Position numbers and translations under genes: made by a program
Assembly (NCBI GenBank): GCA_021807975.1
Contig: JAKBCJ010000087.1
Span: 1 to 13,305 of the forward strand
Source: Pseudomonadota bacterium
GTDB taxonomy: Bacteria > Pseudomonadota > Alphaproteobacteria > Acetobacterales > Acetobacteraceae
Direction of reading: 5' to 3'
DNA length: 13,305 bases
In this document: piece by piece, positions 1-7,952 of the stretch
Layout: each line of letters starts with the position of its first letter
Numbering within the stretch: position 1 is the stretch's first letter
Notes under the pieces: generated by a model
Told to the model about the DNA's origin: nothing
What the model saw: the letters and a program-made list of their open reading frames with translations, nothing else
Databases searched by the model: none

Positions 1-975
1 GAGTCCTTGATCCCCTATAACCCGGCCGTCAGCACCTATGGACGGGCGTTGTTGATTGGTGTGCTGAATACGCTGCATGTGGCGGTGATCGGAATCATCC
101 TGGCGACCATTCTGGGCACGTTGATCGGCATTGGGCGTTTGTCGAAGAACTGGCTGCTGTCCAAACTCACCGCGTTCTATGTGGAGGTGCTGCGCGACAT
201 TCCGCTGCTGCTGCAACTGCTGTTCTGGTACACGGTTCTCCAGGGCCTGCCCGCCCCGCGGCAGGCGCTGCACATCGGCAATGCGTTCTTTTTGACCAAC
301 CGCGGCATGCGGGTGCCGCTGCTGGATTGGCAACCGGCGCATAGCTGGGCGCTGCTGACCTTCGCCATTGGTGCTATCGGAACGGGCCTCTGGCGCAAAC
401 ACGCCACCCGCCGGCAGGAGGCGACCGGTCGGCGTCCCCCGACATGGCCTGTCGCGCTGGGTCTGCTGCTTGGCCTGCCCATCGCGGTTTGGGCGATGCT
501 GGGGGCGCCGTTCACACTCGTTCTGCCGGTGCTGAAAGGCTTCAACTTCCAGGGCGGCGGTACCGTCAGCCCGGAATACTTCGCGCTGCTGGTCGGTCTG
601 GTGACCTACACCGCGTCCTATATCGCGGAGATCGTCCGGTCTGGCATCCAGGCCATCCCTAAAGGACAATGGGAAGCCGCCGAGGCACTGGGCCTGCGGC
701 CGGGCGAGGTGCTGCGCCAGATCGTTCTGCCGCAGGCGTTGCGGGTCATCATCCCGCCAATGACCAGCCAGTATCTGAACCTGACCAAGAACAGCTCCCT
801 GGCGATCGCGATCGGGTTTCAGGATGTGGTGTCGATCGCCAACACCACGCTGAACCAGACCGGTCAGGCGATCGAGGGCATCGCCTACATCATGGCGGTT
901 TACCTGACGATCAGCCTGTCGATCAGCCTGTTCATGAACTGGTACAACGCGCGCATCGCGCTGGTGGAGCGCTGA
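1..975 (+). CDS. aapQ: General L-amino-acid ABC transporter permease AapQ-like, 5' partial
   Basis: Inner-membrane permease subunit of a polar amino-acid ABC importer of the Aap/Bzt type; it would pair with the next gene product to form the translocation channel. The frame is open from base 1, so the true start is upstream; the TTG at 7 is an internal Leu codon. About 324 residues are visible and probably under 100 N-terminal residues are missing compared with Aap-type AapQ. Seen: hydrophobic segments near bases 40-135 and 185-245, a long insert with two more hydrophobic stretches (about 345-540) typical of AapQ, then VSPEYFALLVGLVTYTASYI and a clear EAA loop (IPKGQWEAAEALGL, about 652-693) followed by VLPQALRVIIPP, which contacts the ATPase. 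Stop TGA at 973-975, four bases before aapM. BztB of a glutamate/aspartate system is the main alternative name. Substrate range cannot be read from the sequence. Confidence 0.88.
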   Translation, partial: ESLIPYNPAVSTYGRALLIGVLNTLHVAVIGIILATILGTLIGIGRLSKNWLLSKLTAFYVEVLRDIPLLLQLLFWYTVLQGLPAPRQALHIGNAFFLTNRGMRVPLLDWQPAHSWALLTFAIGAIGTGLWRKHATRRQEATGRRPPTWPVALGLLLGLPIAVWAMLGAPFTLVLPVLKGFNFQGGGTVSPEYFALLVGLVTYTASYIAEIVRSGIQAIPKGQWEAAEALGLRPGEVLRQIVLPQALRVIIPPMTSQYLNLTKNSSLAIAIGFQDVVSIANTTLNQTGQAIEGIAYIMAVYLTISLSISLFMNWYNARIALVER

Positions 976-979
976 CGCC

Positions 980-2119
980 ATGGGCGACATCGCAGCCGAA
1001 TGCATTCCCGGAGAAGCCCGCGCGCAGCAGAAAGCCGCCGCCCTCGGCCTGTGTGCCCGGGCTCGGGTCAATCTGTTCGGGTCATGGTGGTCCACCGCCG
1101 TCACCTTGGCGCTGGGCTACATCCTTCTGCGCATTGCCTTCGCGGCGTTCGCGTGGGGCATCTTCAATGCCATCTGGTCCGTGCCGTATGGCCCGACCGG
1201 TATCGCCAACACCGCCGCTTGCCAGAACGCCAAAGGCGTCGGCGCCTGCTGGGCGGTGCTGGGTGACAAATACCGCCTGATCCTGTTCGGGCGCTACCCG
1301 TATGCGGAACAATGGCGCCCGGCGACCGTCGTGCTGCTGTTCATCGGCCTGTACACCGTGTCCGGCCTCCGCCGCTTCTGGCGCAAGGAACTGGCGCTGA
1401 TCTGGATCGGCACGCTGACGGCGGTTGGGGCGCTGATGTGGGGCGGTTTCGCCGGCCTGCCGCTGGTCACCGAGGACTACTGGGGCGGCCTGCCGATCAC
1501 CCTGATCCTTGCGACGTTCGGACTGGCGTTCGCCTTCCCTCTGTCCGTGCTGGTCGCGCTGGGGCGCCGATCGACCGATATGCCCGCCGTGAAGGTCCTG
1601 TGCGTGGTGTATGTGGAGTTGATCCGTGGCGTCCCGCTGATCTCTGTCCTGTTTATGGCCAGCGTGATGTTCCCGCTGTTCATGCCGCCGGGGCTGAACA
1701 TCGACAAGCTGCTGCGCGCCCAGGCCGCCATCGTCCTGTTCGCCGCCGCTTATCTGGCGGAGGTGGTGCGCGGCGGCCTGCAGGCGCTGCCCAAGGGCCA
1801 GGCGGAGGCGGCCGACGCGCTGGGCCTGTCTTACTGGCAAAAGACCGCGTTTATCATCCTGCCGCAGGCGTTGCGGCTGGTGATCCCGCCCTTGGTCAAC
1901 ACCTTTATCGGCTTCTTCAAGGACACCAGCCTGGTGCTGATCATCGGCCTGTTCGACCTGCTGACGATGGGAAAGGTCGCGCTGAGCGACCCGCCCTGGG
2001 AGAGCTTTTCCACCGAAGTCTATCTGGGGCTCGCGGCGATCTACATCGCCTTCTGCTTTGCCATGTCGCAATACAGCCGAAGCCTGGAGCGCGACCTTAA
2101 CCGCTCCCGCGGGCGCTGA
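980..2119 (+). CDS. aapM: General L-amino-acid ABC transporter permease AapM-like
   Basis: Second permease subunit of the amino-acid importer, 379 aa, about the usual length for AapM/BztC. The long N-terminal part has a hydrophobic helix at about residues 38-60, then a cysteine pair (C81 and C90) followed by WAVL, a pattern I associate with AapM, and further helices at about 115-130 and 139-158. The conserved transport domain starts near residue 165; its EAA loop is about 261-296 (EVVRGGLQALPKGQAEAADALGL, then ILPQALR), followed by VIPPLVNTFIGFFKDTSL. The ATG at 980 lies four bases after the aapQ stop with GGAG about 11 bases upstream, inside the end of aapQ, so the two are probably translationally coupled. 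The EAA region is clearly paralogous to that of the preceding gene. A signal peptide is not expected. Confidence 0.9.
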   Translation: MGDIAAECIPGEARAQQKAAALGLCARARVNLFGSWWSTAVTLALGYILLRIAFAAFAWGIFNAIWSVPYGPTGIANTAACQNAKGVGACWAVLGDKYRLILFGRYPYAEQWRPATVVLLFIGLYTVSGLRRFWRKELALIWIGTLTAVGALMWGGFAGLPLVTEDYWGGLPITLILATFGLAFAFPLSVLVALGRRSTDMPAVKVLCVVYVELIRGVPLISVLFMASVMFPLFMPPGLNIDKLLRAQAAIVLFAAAYLAEVVRGGLQALPKGQAEAADALGLSYWQKTAFIILPQALRLVIPPLVNTFIGFFKDTSLVLIIGLFDLLTMGKVALSDPPWESFSTEVYLGLAAIYIAFCFAMSQYSRSLERDLNRSRGR

Positions 2120-2120
2120 C

Positions 2121-2124
2121 GGAG
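2121..2124 (+). promoter_or_regulatory. Ribosome binding site of aapP
   Basis: GGAG six bases before the ATG at 2131, in the 11-base gap after the aapM stop. It supports that start. Confidence 0.6.
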
Positions 2125-2130
2125 TACGTC

Positions 2131-2891
<761 letters not shown>

Positions 2892-2892
<1 letters not shown>

Positions 2893-2936
2893 TGCAGCCG
2901 GACACCCTGGACCGGCAATGCCGCCGCACGCTCTGA
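2892..2936 (+). other. Possible 14-codon overlapping frame at the aapP/TPR junction
   Basis: The aapP stop overlaps an ATG (TGATG at 2890-2894). This ATG has a strong purine-rich site GAGGGGG at 2880-2886, five bases upstream, and encodes MQPDTLDRQCRRTL before TGA at 2934-2936. It ends 19 bases inside the TPR gene, whose own ATG (2918) has only a weak GGA at 2908-2910. It may be a coupling leader that delivers ribosomes to the TPR start, the remains of an older start now out of frame, or chance. A stable peptide is unlikely. Confidence 0.25.
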
Positions 2937-3826
2937 TCGCAACCGCCCTGGCCCATCTGAACGCCGGCGATCTGGACGCGGCGGCGGCGGTCTGTGGCGG
3001 ATTGCGGCAGCTTCGGCCCGACGACCCCGCCGTCGCCCAGTTGGAGGCTACCATCGACCTGCGCGCCGGCCGTCCGGAGCAGGCGCTGACCGCGATCCGG
3101 CGCGGCCTCGCTGCCCGCCCGCTGCATGTGCCGTCCTTGGTTCTGGCCGCCCGGGCGGCGCTGGCCGCCGGCATGGCGGATCAGGCGGTGCCCCCGCTGC
3201 GCGAAGCCGTGGCCCGGGCGCCGGATCAGGCCGAACCCGCATTCCTGCTGTGCCGCACGCTGCTGGAACTTGGCGACCCATCGCTTTCCGCGATGCTGGA
3301 CCTGACGGCGGCACGGCACAAATCCCATGCCCGGGAGTGGCAACAACTCGGCCTGCTGCTGCAACGCGCGCAACGGCCCGCCGCCGCGCTGGCCGCCTTT
3401 ACCCGTGCGGCGTCCGCCGATCCAACCCTGGCGGCGGCCTGGTTCGGCCGTGGCCTGCTGCTGCGCGAAGCCCAACAAACGACCGAGGCGAGAACCGCGC
3501 TGGAGCGCGCCACCGCCCTCGATCCCACCGCCTCCGCGGCATGGTTCGCGCTCGGTCTTACCTGCCAGGACCTGGGGGATGAACGCGCCGCCGCAACCGC
3601 GTTCGGGGCGGCGCTACGCGAACGGGCGGACTTCGCCGAGGCGGCGGTCAACCTGGGCATCGCGTATCAACGCCTGGGCGACATGCCGGCGGCAATGGCG
3701 GCCTATCGATCCGCGATCCAAATCCGGCCCGACACGCTGGGACGCATTGCCCAGGCGGTCACCGCCGCCAGCACCGGCATGCTATGGCTCAACCCCGCCG
3801 ACTTCCGCCGAGCGCTCGGGGTCTGA
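2918..3826 (+). CDS. TPR-repeat protein of unknown function
   Basis: 302 aa, rich in Ala, Leu and Arg, made almost entirely of tetratricopeptide-like helical pairs. I read repeat units starting at about residues 4, 38, 72, 141, 173, 207 and 241, with one weaker unit near 106-136. The best fits are 207-238 (AWFALGLTCQDLGDERAAATAFGAAL) and 241-272 (EAAVNLGIAYQRLGDMPAAMAAYRSAI). There is no signal peptide, transmembrane segment or catalytic domain, so a cytoplasmic scaffold or adaptor is the simplest reading. The C-terminus leaves the repeat pattern with GMLWLNPADFRRALGV. No in-frame alternative start exists after a stop at 2879-2881, so ATG 2918 is the first possible, although its ribosome site is weak. 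Position suggests co-transcription with aapQMP, but no partner can be inferred. The last 45 bases overlap the end of the opposite-strand gene. Confidence 0.82.
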   Translation: MPPHALIATALAHLNAGDLDAAAAVCGGLRQLRPDDPAVAQLEATIDLRAGRPEQALTAIRRGLAARPLHVPSLVLAARAALAAGMADQAVPPLREAVARAPDQAEPAFLLCRTLLELGDPSLSAMLDLTAARHKSHAREWQQLGLLLQRAQRPAAALAAFTRAASADPTLAAAWFGRGLLLREAQQTTEARTALERATALDPTASAAWFALGLTCQDLGDERAAATAFGAALRERADFAEAAVNLGIAYQRLGDMPAAMAAYRSAIQIRPDTLGRIAQAVTAASTGMLWLNPADFRRALGV

Positions 3827-4537
3827 ACCGGGGGCGGCTGAACGGCGGTCGCGGAAGCGGCGGCGGTACACGCCGGGGGCGCTGAGCAGCGCCTCGGCGG
3901 TTTCGTCATAGCGGGCGGCGGCTTCGGCCGAAAAGCTCTCGAACACCAGATCCGGCACGGTACGCGGCACAGCGAAGCACTGTGCCACGGGCGTGCCGCG
4001 CGGCAGCGTTCCGGAGAACGACGGATCGGTCCAGCGTGCGGGAAACAGGATGCCGACATCGCTGAAGCGGTCGGCATCGACCAGGCCGGTGACGAGGCGG
4101 AACGGCAGGTCCTCGCGGTTGACCGGATGCGTGGCGAACAGCGACCAGCCGGGTTCCAACTCGATCGTCCAGAAGCTGTTGAACTTCACCAGCACCTGGT
4201 CGGGACCGTGCAGCGGGGTGCCCTCCACCTGTTCGGCGACGTGGAAGCTGATCGGGGAGCGCGGGTGGGCATGGACCGACGGTGTCGGGACATCCCAGTT
4301 CCAGGACAGCGCGCCGTCCCGCACGGTCACGTCGCAGGGCAGGGGCATGATGAAGCCATAGCTCATGGCGTCGATGAACGGCGGGCATTGCTTGACGGTC
4401 CGGACCTCCCGCCCATGGGTTGGGGAGAAGTTCCGGGGCTGCATCGCGCGAATCCAGTCCGGCAGCGCCGCCCTGGCGGGGATGGGCCGGGGCAGGTGGT
4501 CGGTCAGCGCGGGGTCGCAACGGAAGACGATACGCAT
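3782..4537 (-). CDS. Conserved hypothetical protein, possibly DUF6065-like
   Basis: 251 aa, no signal peptide or membrane segment, probably a soluble cytoplasmic protein. I do not recognise a characterised family with certainty. The layout recalls short proteins labelled DUF6065: an N-terminal strand (MRIVFRCDP), then WIRAMQP, a central block VKFNSFWTIELEPGWSLFATHPVNREDLPFRLVTGLVD (about 132-170), and DVGILFPARW and LPRGTPVAQCF blocks. Aromatic and Pro-rich turns suggest a beta-sandwich or cupin-like fold; this is inference. The ATG at 4537 is chosen over an upstream frame extension to 4669 because GGGGG sits five bases before it, the homologous-looking block starts here, and the extension would lie inside glpK. 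It begins 16 bases after the glpK stop, so it is likely the last gene of the glp operon. The final 15 codons overlap the TPR gene on the other strand, and the C-terminal tail (RFRDRRSAAPGSDPERSAEV) looks disordered. Confidence 0.78.
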   Translation of the reverse strand: MRIVFRCDPALTDHLPRPIPARAALPDWIRAMQPRNFSPTHGREVRTVKQCPPFIDAMSYGFIMPLPCDVTVRDGALSWNWDVPTPSVHAHPRSPISFHVAEQVEGTPLHGPDQVLVKFNSFWTIELEPGWSLFATHPVNREDLPFRLVTGLVDADRFSDVGILFPARWTDPSFSGTLPRGTPVAQCFAVPRTVPDLVFESFSAEAAARYDETAEALLSAPGVYRRRFRDRRSAAPGSDPERSAEVGGVEP

Positions 4538-4542
4538 GGTTT

Positions 4543-4547
4543 CCCCC
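4543..4547 (-). promoter_or_regulatory. Ribosome binding site deciding the hypothetical gene's start
   Basis: GGGGG (then AAACC) on the minus strand, five bases before the ATG at 4537 and inside the 16-base gap after glpK. It supports the 251-aa form over a longer one. Confidence 0.5.
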
Positions 4548-4553
4548 GCGGTG

Positions 4554-6053
4554 TCAGGGCCGCAACAATGCGCGGGCCAGGGCGTCCTGCCAGCCGCGAT
4601 ATTTCCTGACGCGCTCTGCTTCCGGCATGGTTGGTTCGAACCGCCGCTCCCCCGACCATGTGGCGGCAAAGCTGTCGGGATCGGGATACAGGCCGGCGGC
4701 CATCCCCGCCAGGTAGGCAGCGCCCAGAGCGGTGGTTTCCAGGCAGGTTGGGCGATCGACCGGGGCGGCCAGGATGTCGGCTAGGAATTGCATCGTCCAG
4801 TCGCTGCCGCTCATGCCGCCATCGACGCGGATCACGGTGTGGGCGTCGGCCCAGTGGGTGCCAAGATCGGCGAACATCGCCTCCAGCAGGTCGCGGGTCT
4901 GGTAGCCGACGCATTCCAGCACCGCACGGGCCAGTTCCTTGCGCGTGGTGCCGCGCGTCATACCGGACAGCAGGGCGCGGGCATCGCTGTCCCAGTGCGG
5001 TGCGCCCAGGCCGACGAAGGCCGGGACCATGTAAACGTCCTGCGCCGGATCAGCCTCGGCAGCCAGCGCCCCGGTTTCGGCGGCCGAGGCGATCAGGCCG
5101 ATGCCGTCGCGCAGCCATTGCACCGCCGCCCCGGCGACAAAGATGGATCCTTCCAGCGCGTAGGTACGTTGGCCGTCGAACTGATAGGCGACGGTGGTCA
5201 GCAGCCGGTGACTGCTGGCAATGGCTTGCCGCCCGGTGTTCAGCAGGGCGAAACAGCCGGTGCCATAGGTCGATTTGACCATGCCCGGCCGAAAGCACGC
5301 CTGTCCGACCAGGGCGGCCTGCTGGTCGCCGGCGATGCCGCGCACGGGGATCGGGGCACCGAACATGTCGGCGCTGGTGTCACCGAACGTGCCGGCGGTA
5401 TCGCGAACCTCCGGCAGCATCGACGCGGGGATGCCGAACAGCCTCAACAGGTCGTCGTCCCAGACGCCGCGATGGATATCGAACAGCAACGTGCGGGATG
5501 CATTGGTGGCATCGGTCGCGTGAACCGCGCCGCCGGTCAGCCGCCACAGCAGAAAACTGTCCACGGTTCCGAAGGCCAGATTTCCGGCCTGCGCCGCGGC
5601 GCGAGCGCCTTCGACGGTGTCCAGCAGCCAGGCGATTTTTGTCGCGGAGAAATACGGATCCAGCCGAAGCCCGGTGCGGGCGGCGACCAGGGCGCTGTGT
5701 CCGGCAGCTTCGAGGGTTTCGCATGCGGCGGCGGTGCGCCGGTCCTGCCAGACGATGGCATTATGGATTGCCCGGCCGGTGCGGCGGTCCCAGACCACTA
5801 CGGTTTCCCGCTGGTTGGCGATGCCCAGCGCCGCGATGTCGGCGGCAATCAGTCCGGCGTTCGCCAGCGCCTGCCGAGCGGTGGCGATGGCGGTGGCCCA
5901 GAGGTCTTCGGGGTCATGTTCGACCCAACCGGGGCGCGGGTAGTGTTGGGCGAATTCCTGCTGGGCGGTTGCCACAGGGGCCACGGCGGCATCGAACACG
6001 ATGCTGCGTGTCGAGGTCGTGCCCTGGTCGATGACGAGGATGTGCCGCGCCAT
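4554..6053 (-). CDS. glpK: Glycerol kinase GlpK
   Basis: Cytoplasmic ATP:glycerol 3-phosphotransferase, making sn-glycerol-3-phosphate from imported glycerol. 499 aa, close to the 502 of E. coli GlpK; FGGY family, complete. Visible landmarks: N-terminal phosphate-binding DQGTTSTR (9-16); glycerol-binding QRET and VWQDRRT (81-84, 101-107; R82, E83, W102) and DPYFSATK (132-139, Y134); the catalytic aspartate in AGDQQAAL (D243); the second ATP-binding block KSTYGTGCF (260-268); and C-terminal VDGGMSGSDWTMQFLADI and TALGAAYLAGMAAGLYPD. The ATG at 6053 has AAGGAA about nine bases upstream. It follows glpV by 76 bases containing two hairpins and precedes the hypothetical gene by 16. With glpD and the importer in the same cluster its substrate is almost certainly glycerol. 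I cannot judge from sequence whether the allosteric sites known from E. coli are kept. Confidence 0.97.
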   Translation of the reverse strand: MARHILVIDQGTTSTRSIVFDAAVAPVATAQQEFAQHYPRPGWVEHDPEDLWATAIATARQALANAGLIAADIAALGIANQRETVVVWDRRTGRAIHNAIVWQDRRTAAACETLEAAGHSALVAARTGLRLDPYFSATKIAWLLDTVEGARAAAQAGNLAFGTVDSFLLWRLTGGAVHATDATNASRTLLFDIHRGVWDDDLLRLFGIPASMLPEVRDTAGTFGDTSADMFGAPIPVRGIAGDQQAALVGQACFRPGMVKSTYGTGCFALLNTGRQAIASSHRLLTTVAYQFDGQRTYALEGSIFVAGAAVQWLRDGIGLIASAAETGALAAEADPAQDVYMVPAFVGLGAPHWDSDARALLSGMTRGTTRKELARAVLECVGYQTRDLLEAMFADLGTHWADAHTVIRVDGGMSGSDWTMQFLADILAAPVDRPTCLETTALGAAYLAGMAAGLYPDPDSFAATWSGERRFEPTMPEAERVRKYRGWQDALARALLRP

Positions 6054-6078
6054 GGTGTCGGTTCCTTCGGTACGCGCG

Positions 6079-6099
6079 GGTCATCGCCCCCCGATGACC
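6079..6099 (-). promoter_or_regulatory. Stem-loop upstream of glpK
   Basis: Perfect 8-bp inverted repeat GGTCATCG / CGATGACC with a five-base C (G in the transcript) loop, in the glpV-glpK gap, 25 bases before the glpK start. No T-run follows in the direction of transcription, so it is not a classic intrinsic terminator. An mRNA stability or processing element is more likely. It shares bases 6098-6099 with the neighbouring hairpin. Confidence 0.5.
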
Positions 6100-6113
6100 G
6101 GCCTTCCGGCCGG
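6098..6113 (-). promoter_or_regulatory. GC stem-loop with GNRA loop after glpV
   Basis: CCGGCC-GGAA-GGCCGG on the minus strand: a six-pair all-GC stem closed by a GGAA loop, which fits the very stable GNRA class. It begins 16 bases after the glpV stop. Such a hairpin could protect the 3' end of the binding-protein message after processing. No T-tract is present. Confidence 0.5.
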
Positions 6114-6129
6114 CCACCAGGGGAGCGTA

Positions 6130-7899
6130 TCAGGCCTTCGTCGGCCGGGGCGCGGCGGCCCAGGTCTTCAGCAGTTCGTCGTAGTCGATCGTCTCACCCT
6201 TCGGCTTTTCGTTCGGCAGCTTGCGCTGGGGCGCCAGATTGCCGTCCTTGGCCGACTTCTCATACCAATACTCGGCGGTTCTTTCCGGGTTCATCTTGGG
6301 GCCGAGCGCGCCTTGTGCGCCGGATTTCTCCAACCGCATCATGATGGCGTCCTGATCGCGGGCGAGACCGTCCATCGCCTGCTGCGGTGTCGCCTCGCCC
6401 GAGATCGCCTTCGAGACGTTCTGCCACCACACCTGCGCCAGTTTACCGTATTCCGGGACGTTGACGCCGGTGGGGGTCCACAGTTTCCGGGCCGGGCTGC
6501 GATAGAATTCAACCAGGCCGCCGACTTTCGGCGCAAGCTGGGTCATCGCATCGGACCAGATGTCGCTGTCGCGGATAACGTGCAGCGAGGTCAGCGACTT
6601 CTTCAGCGTCACGGTCTTGGACACGCAGAACTGAGCGTATAGCCAGCCGGCCTTCACACGCTCCAGCGGGGCGTATTTCAGCATCGTCCAGCAGCCGACG
6701 TCCTGGTAGCCCAGCTTCATGCCTTCCTTCCAGTAAGCCCCGTGCGGCGAGGGTGCCATACGCCATTTCGGCGTGCCGTCGGCGTTCATCACCGGCAGCT
6801 TGGGGTCGGACAGGGCATGGGTGAACGCGCTGTACCAGAAAATCTGCTGGGCGATATGGCCCTGGCCCGGCACCGCGCCGGCTTCCAGGAAGTCCATGCC
6901 GGCCGCTTCCGGTGGCGCATACTTCTTCAGCCATTCGACGAACTTCGTCGTGGCATAGACGGCGGCCGGACCGTTGGCATCGCCGCCGCGGGTGATGGAG
7001 GACCCGACGGGCACGCCGTTTTCCATCCGGATGCCCCATTCGTCCACCGGCTTGCCGTTTGGCAGCCCGCGGTCGCCCGACCCGGCCATCGACAGCCATG
7101 CGTCGGTGAAGCGCCAGCCCAGCGACGGGTCTTTCTTGCCGTAGTCCATGTGCCCATAGACGCGGACGCCGTCGATTTCCTTCACGTCGTTGGTGAAGAA
7201 GTCGGCGATGTCTTCGTAGGCGGACCAGTTCACGGGAACGCCGAGTTCGTAGCCGTATTTCTGCTTGAACTTCGCCTTCAGCTCCGGCTTCTGGAACCAG
7301 TCATAGCGGAACCAGTACAGGTTCGCGAACTGCTGGTCGGGAAGCTGGTAGAGCTTGCCCTCGAACGTCGCGAAATCCAGGCCGATGAAGTCCTTCAGGT
7401 CCAGGTCCGGGTTGGTGATGTCCTTGCCGTCGCCGGCCATGAAATCGGTCAGGCTGCCGCCAACGATGTCCTTGTAGCGGGGATGCGTGCCGATGAAGTC
7501 GGAGTCGTTCATCCAGAAGTCGTAGATCGGCTTACCGGATTGAATTTCGACCTCGATCTTATCGACCAGCAGGCCTTCGTCCATCATCTCGTGGTTGACC
7601 TGGATGCCGGTGATCTCGGCGAAGGCCTTGGTCAGCGTCTTCGATTCGTATTCGTGGATGCTCAGGATTTCAGAGACGCAGCTGACCTTCATCCCCTTGA
7701 ACGGGGCCGATGCCTTGATGAACCATTCCATCTCGGCCATCTGCTGGTCTTTGGTTTGCGTCGAGGGCTGGAATTCGGAATCCACCCATTTCTTCGCGGC
7801 ATCGACCTGCTGGGCGTAGGACGGGGTGGAGGTCAGGATCGCTGCCGCCCCCGCTGTTGCGGCGGCTCCCTTGATTACGCCGCGTCGTGTCGTCTTCAT
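6130..7899 (-). CDS. glpV: Glycerol ABC transporter substrate-binding protein GlpV-like
   Basis: Periplasmic solute-binding protein that captures the substrate and delivers it to GlpP/GlpQ. 589 aa, long for a binding protein but in the range I recall for GlpV-type proteins. The N-terminus MKTTRRGVIKG, a hydrophobic Ala-rich stretch (11-24) and TPSYA-QQ (cleavage likely after A29) form a twin-arginine signal, which suggests export in folded form. The mature protein resembles the extracellular carbohydrate-binding type 1 fold, with MKVSCVSEILSIHEYESKTLTKAFAEITGIQV (about 55-86) and aromatic-rich segments such as NLYWFRYDWFQKPE. AGGGAG eight bases before the ATG at 7899 is a strong ribosome site. 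The gene lies after the permeases and before glpK, with hairpins in both flanking gaps, as expected when the binding protein is needed in excess. Glycerol is inferred from glpK and glpD in the cluster; another polyol cannot be excluded. Confidence 0.92.
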   Translation of the reverse strand: MKTTRRGVIKGAAATAGAAAILTSTPSYAQQVDAAKKWVDSEFQPSTQTKDQQMAEMEWFIKASAPFKGMKVSCVSEILSIHEYESKTLTKAFAEITGIQVNHEMMDEGLLVDKIEVEIQSGKPIYDFWMNDSDFIGTHPRYKDIVGGSLTDFMAGDGKDITNPDLDLKDFIGLDFATFEGKLYQLPDQQFANLYWFRYDWFQKPELKAKFKQKYGYELGVPVNWSAYEDIADFFTNDVKEIDGVRVYGHMDYGKKDPSLGWRFTDAWLSMAGSGDRGLPNGKPVDEWGIRMENGVPVGSSITRGGDANGPAAVYATTKFVEWLKKYAPPEAAGMDFLEAGAVPGQGHIAQQIFWYSAFTHALSDPKLPVMNADGTPKWRMAPSPHGAYWKEGMKLGYQDVGCWTMLKYAPLERVKAGWLYAQFCVSKTVTLKKSLTSLHVIRDSDIWSDAMTQLAPKVGGLVEFYRSPARKLWTPTGVNVPEYGKLAQVWWQNVSKAISGEATPQQAMDGLARDQDAIMMRLEKSGAQGALGPKMNPERTAEYWYEKSAKDGNLAPQRKLPNEKPKGETIDYDELLKTWAAAPRPTKA

Positions 7900-7907
7900 T
7901 CACGTTT

Positions 7908-7913
7908 CTCCCT
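7908..7913 (-). promoter_or_regulatory. Ribosome binding site of glpV
   Basis: AGGGAG on the minus strand, eight bases before the ATG at 7899; one of the strongest sites in the window, fitting high demand for the binding protein. Confidence 0.6.
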
Positions 7914-7919
7914 ATTGTT

Positions 7920-7942
7920 ACCCCGCACACCCTGTACGGGGT
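7920..7942 (-). promoter_or_regulatory. Weak stem-loop upstream of glpV
   Basis: Six-base inverted repeat ACCCCG / CGGGGT around an 11-base loop in the 53-base gap between the DUF2160-like gene and glpV. It could mark a processing or stabilisation point. The stem is short and may be chance. Confidence 0.3.
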
Positions 7943-7952
7943 TCAGTCATGG

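Noticed and set aside
727..1876. 18-base perfect direct repeat (727-744 and 1859-1876)
   Set aside because: It encodes the conserved LPQALR part of the EAA loop in both paralogous permeases, so shared ancestry and constraint explain it.
1082..2071. Open frame of 329 codons on the - strand opposite aapM
   Set aside because: Gln/Arg/Asp/His-rich shadow of aapM, with no recognisable domain.
3878..3893. Stem GGCGCT-GAGC-AGCGCC downstream of the TPR stop as a terminator
   Set aside because: No T-tract on either strand, short stem, and it lies in coding sequence of the opposite gene.
4538..4669. 44-codon N-terminal extension of the hypothetical gene into glpK
   Set aside because: Overlaps the end of glpK, looks low-complexity, and the internal ATG at 4537 has its own ribosome site.
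4788..6344. Open frame of 518 codons on the + strand opposite glpK
   Set aside because: It is antisense to an unmistakable glpK and has Gly/Arg/Gln/His-rich low-complexity composition; long shadow frames are expected at this GC content.
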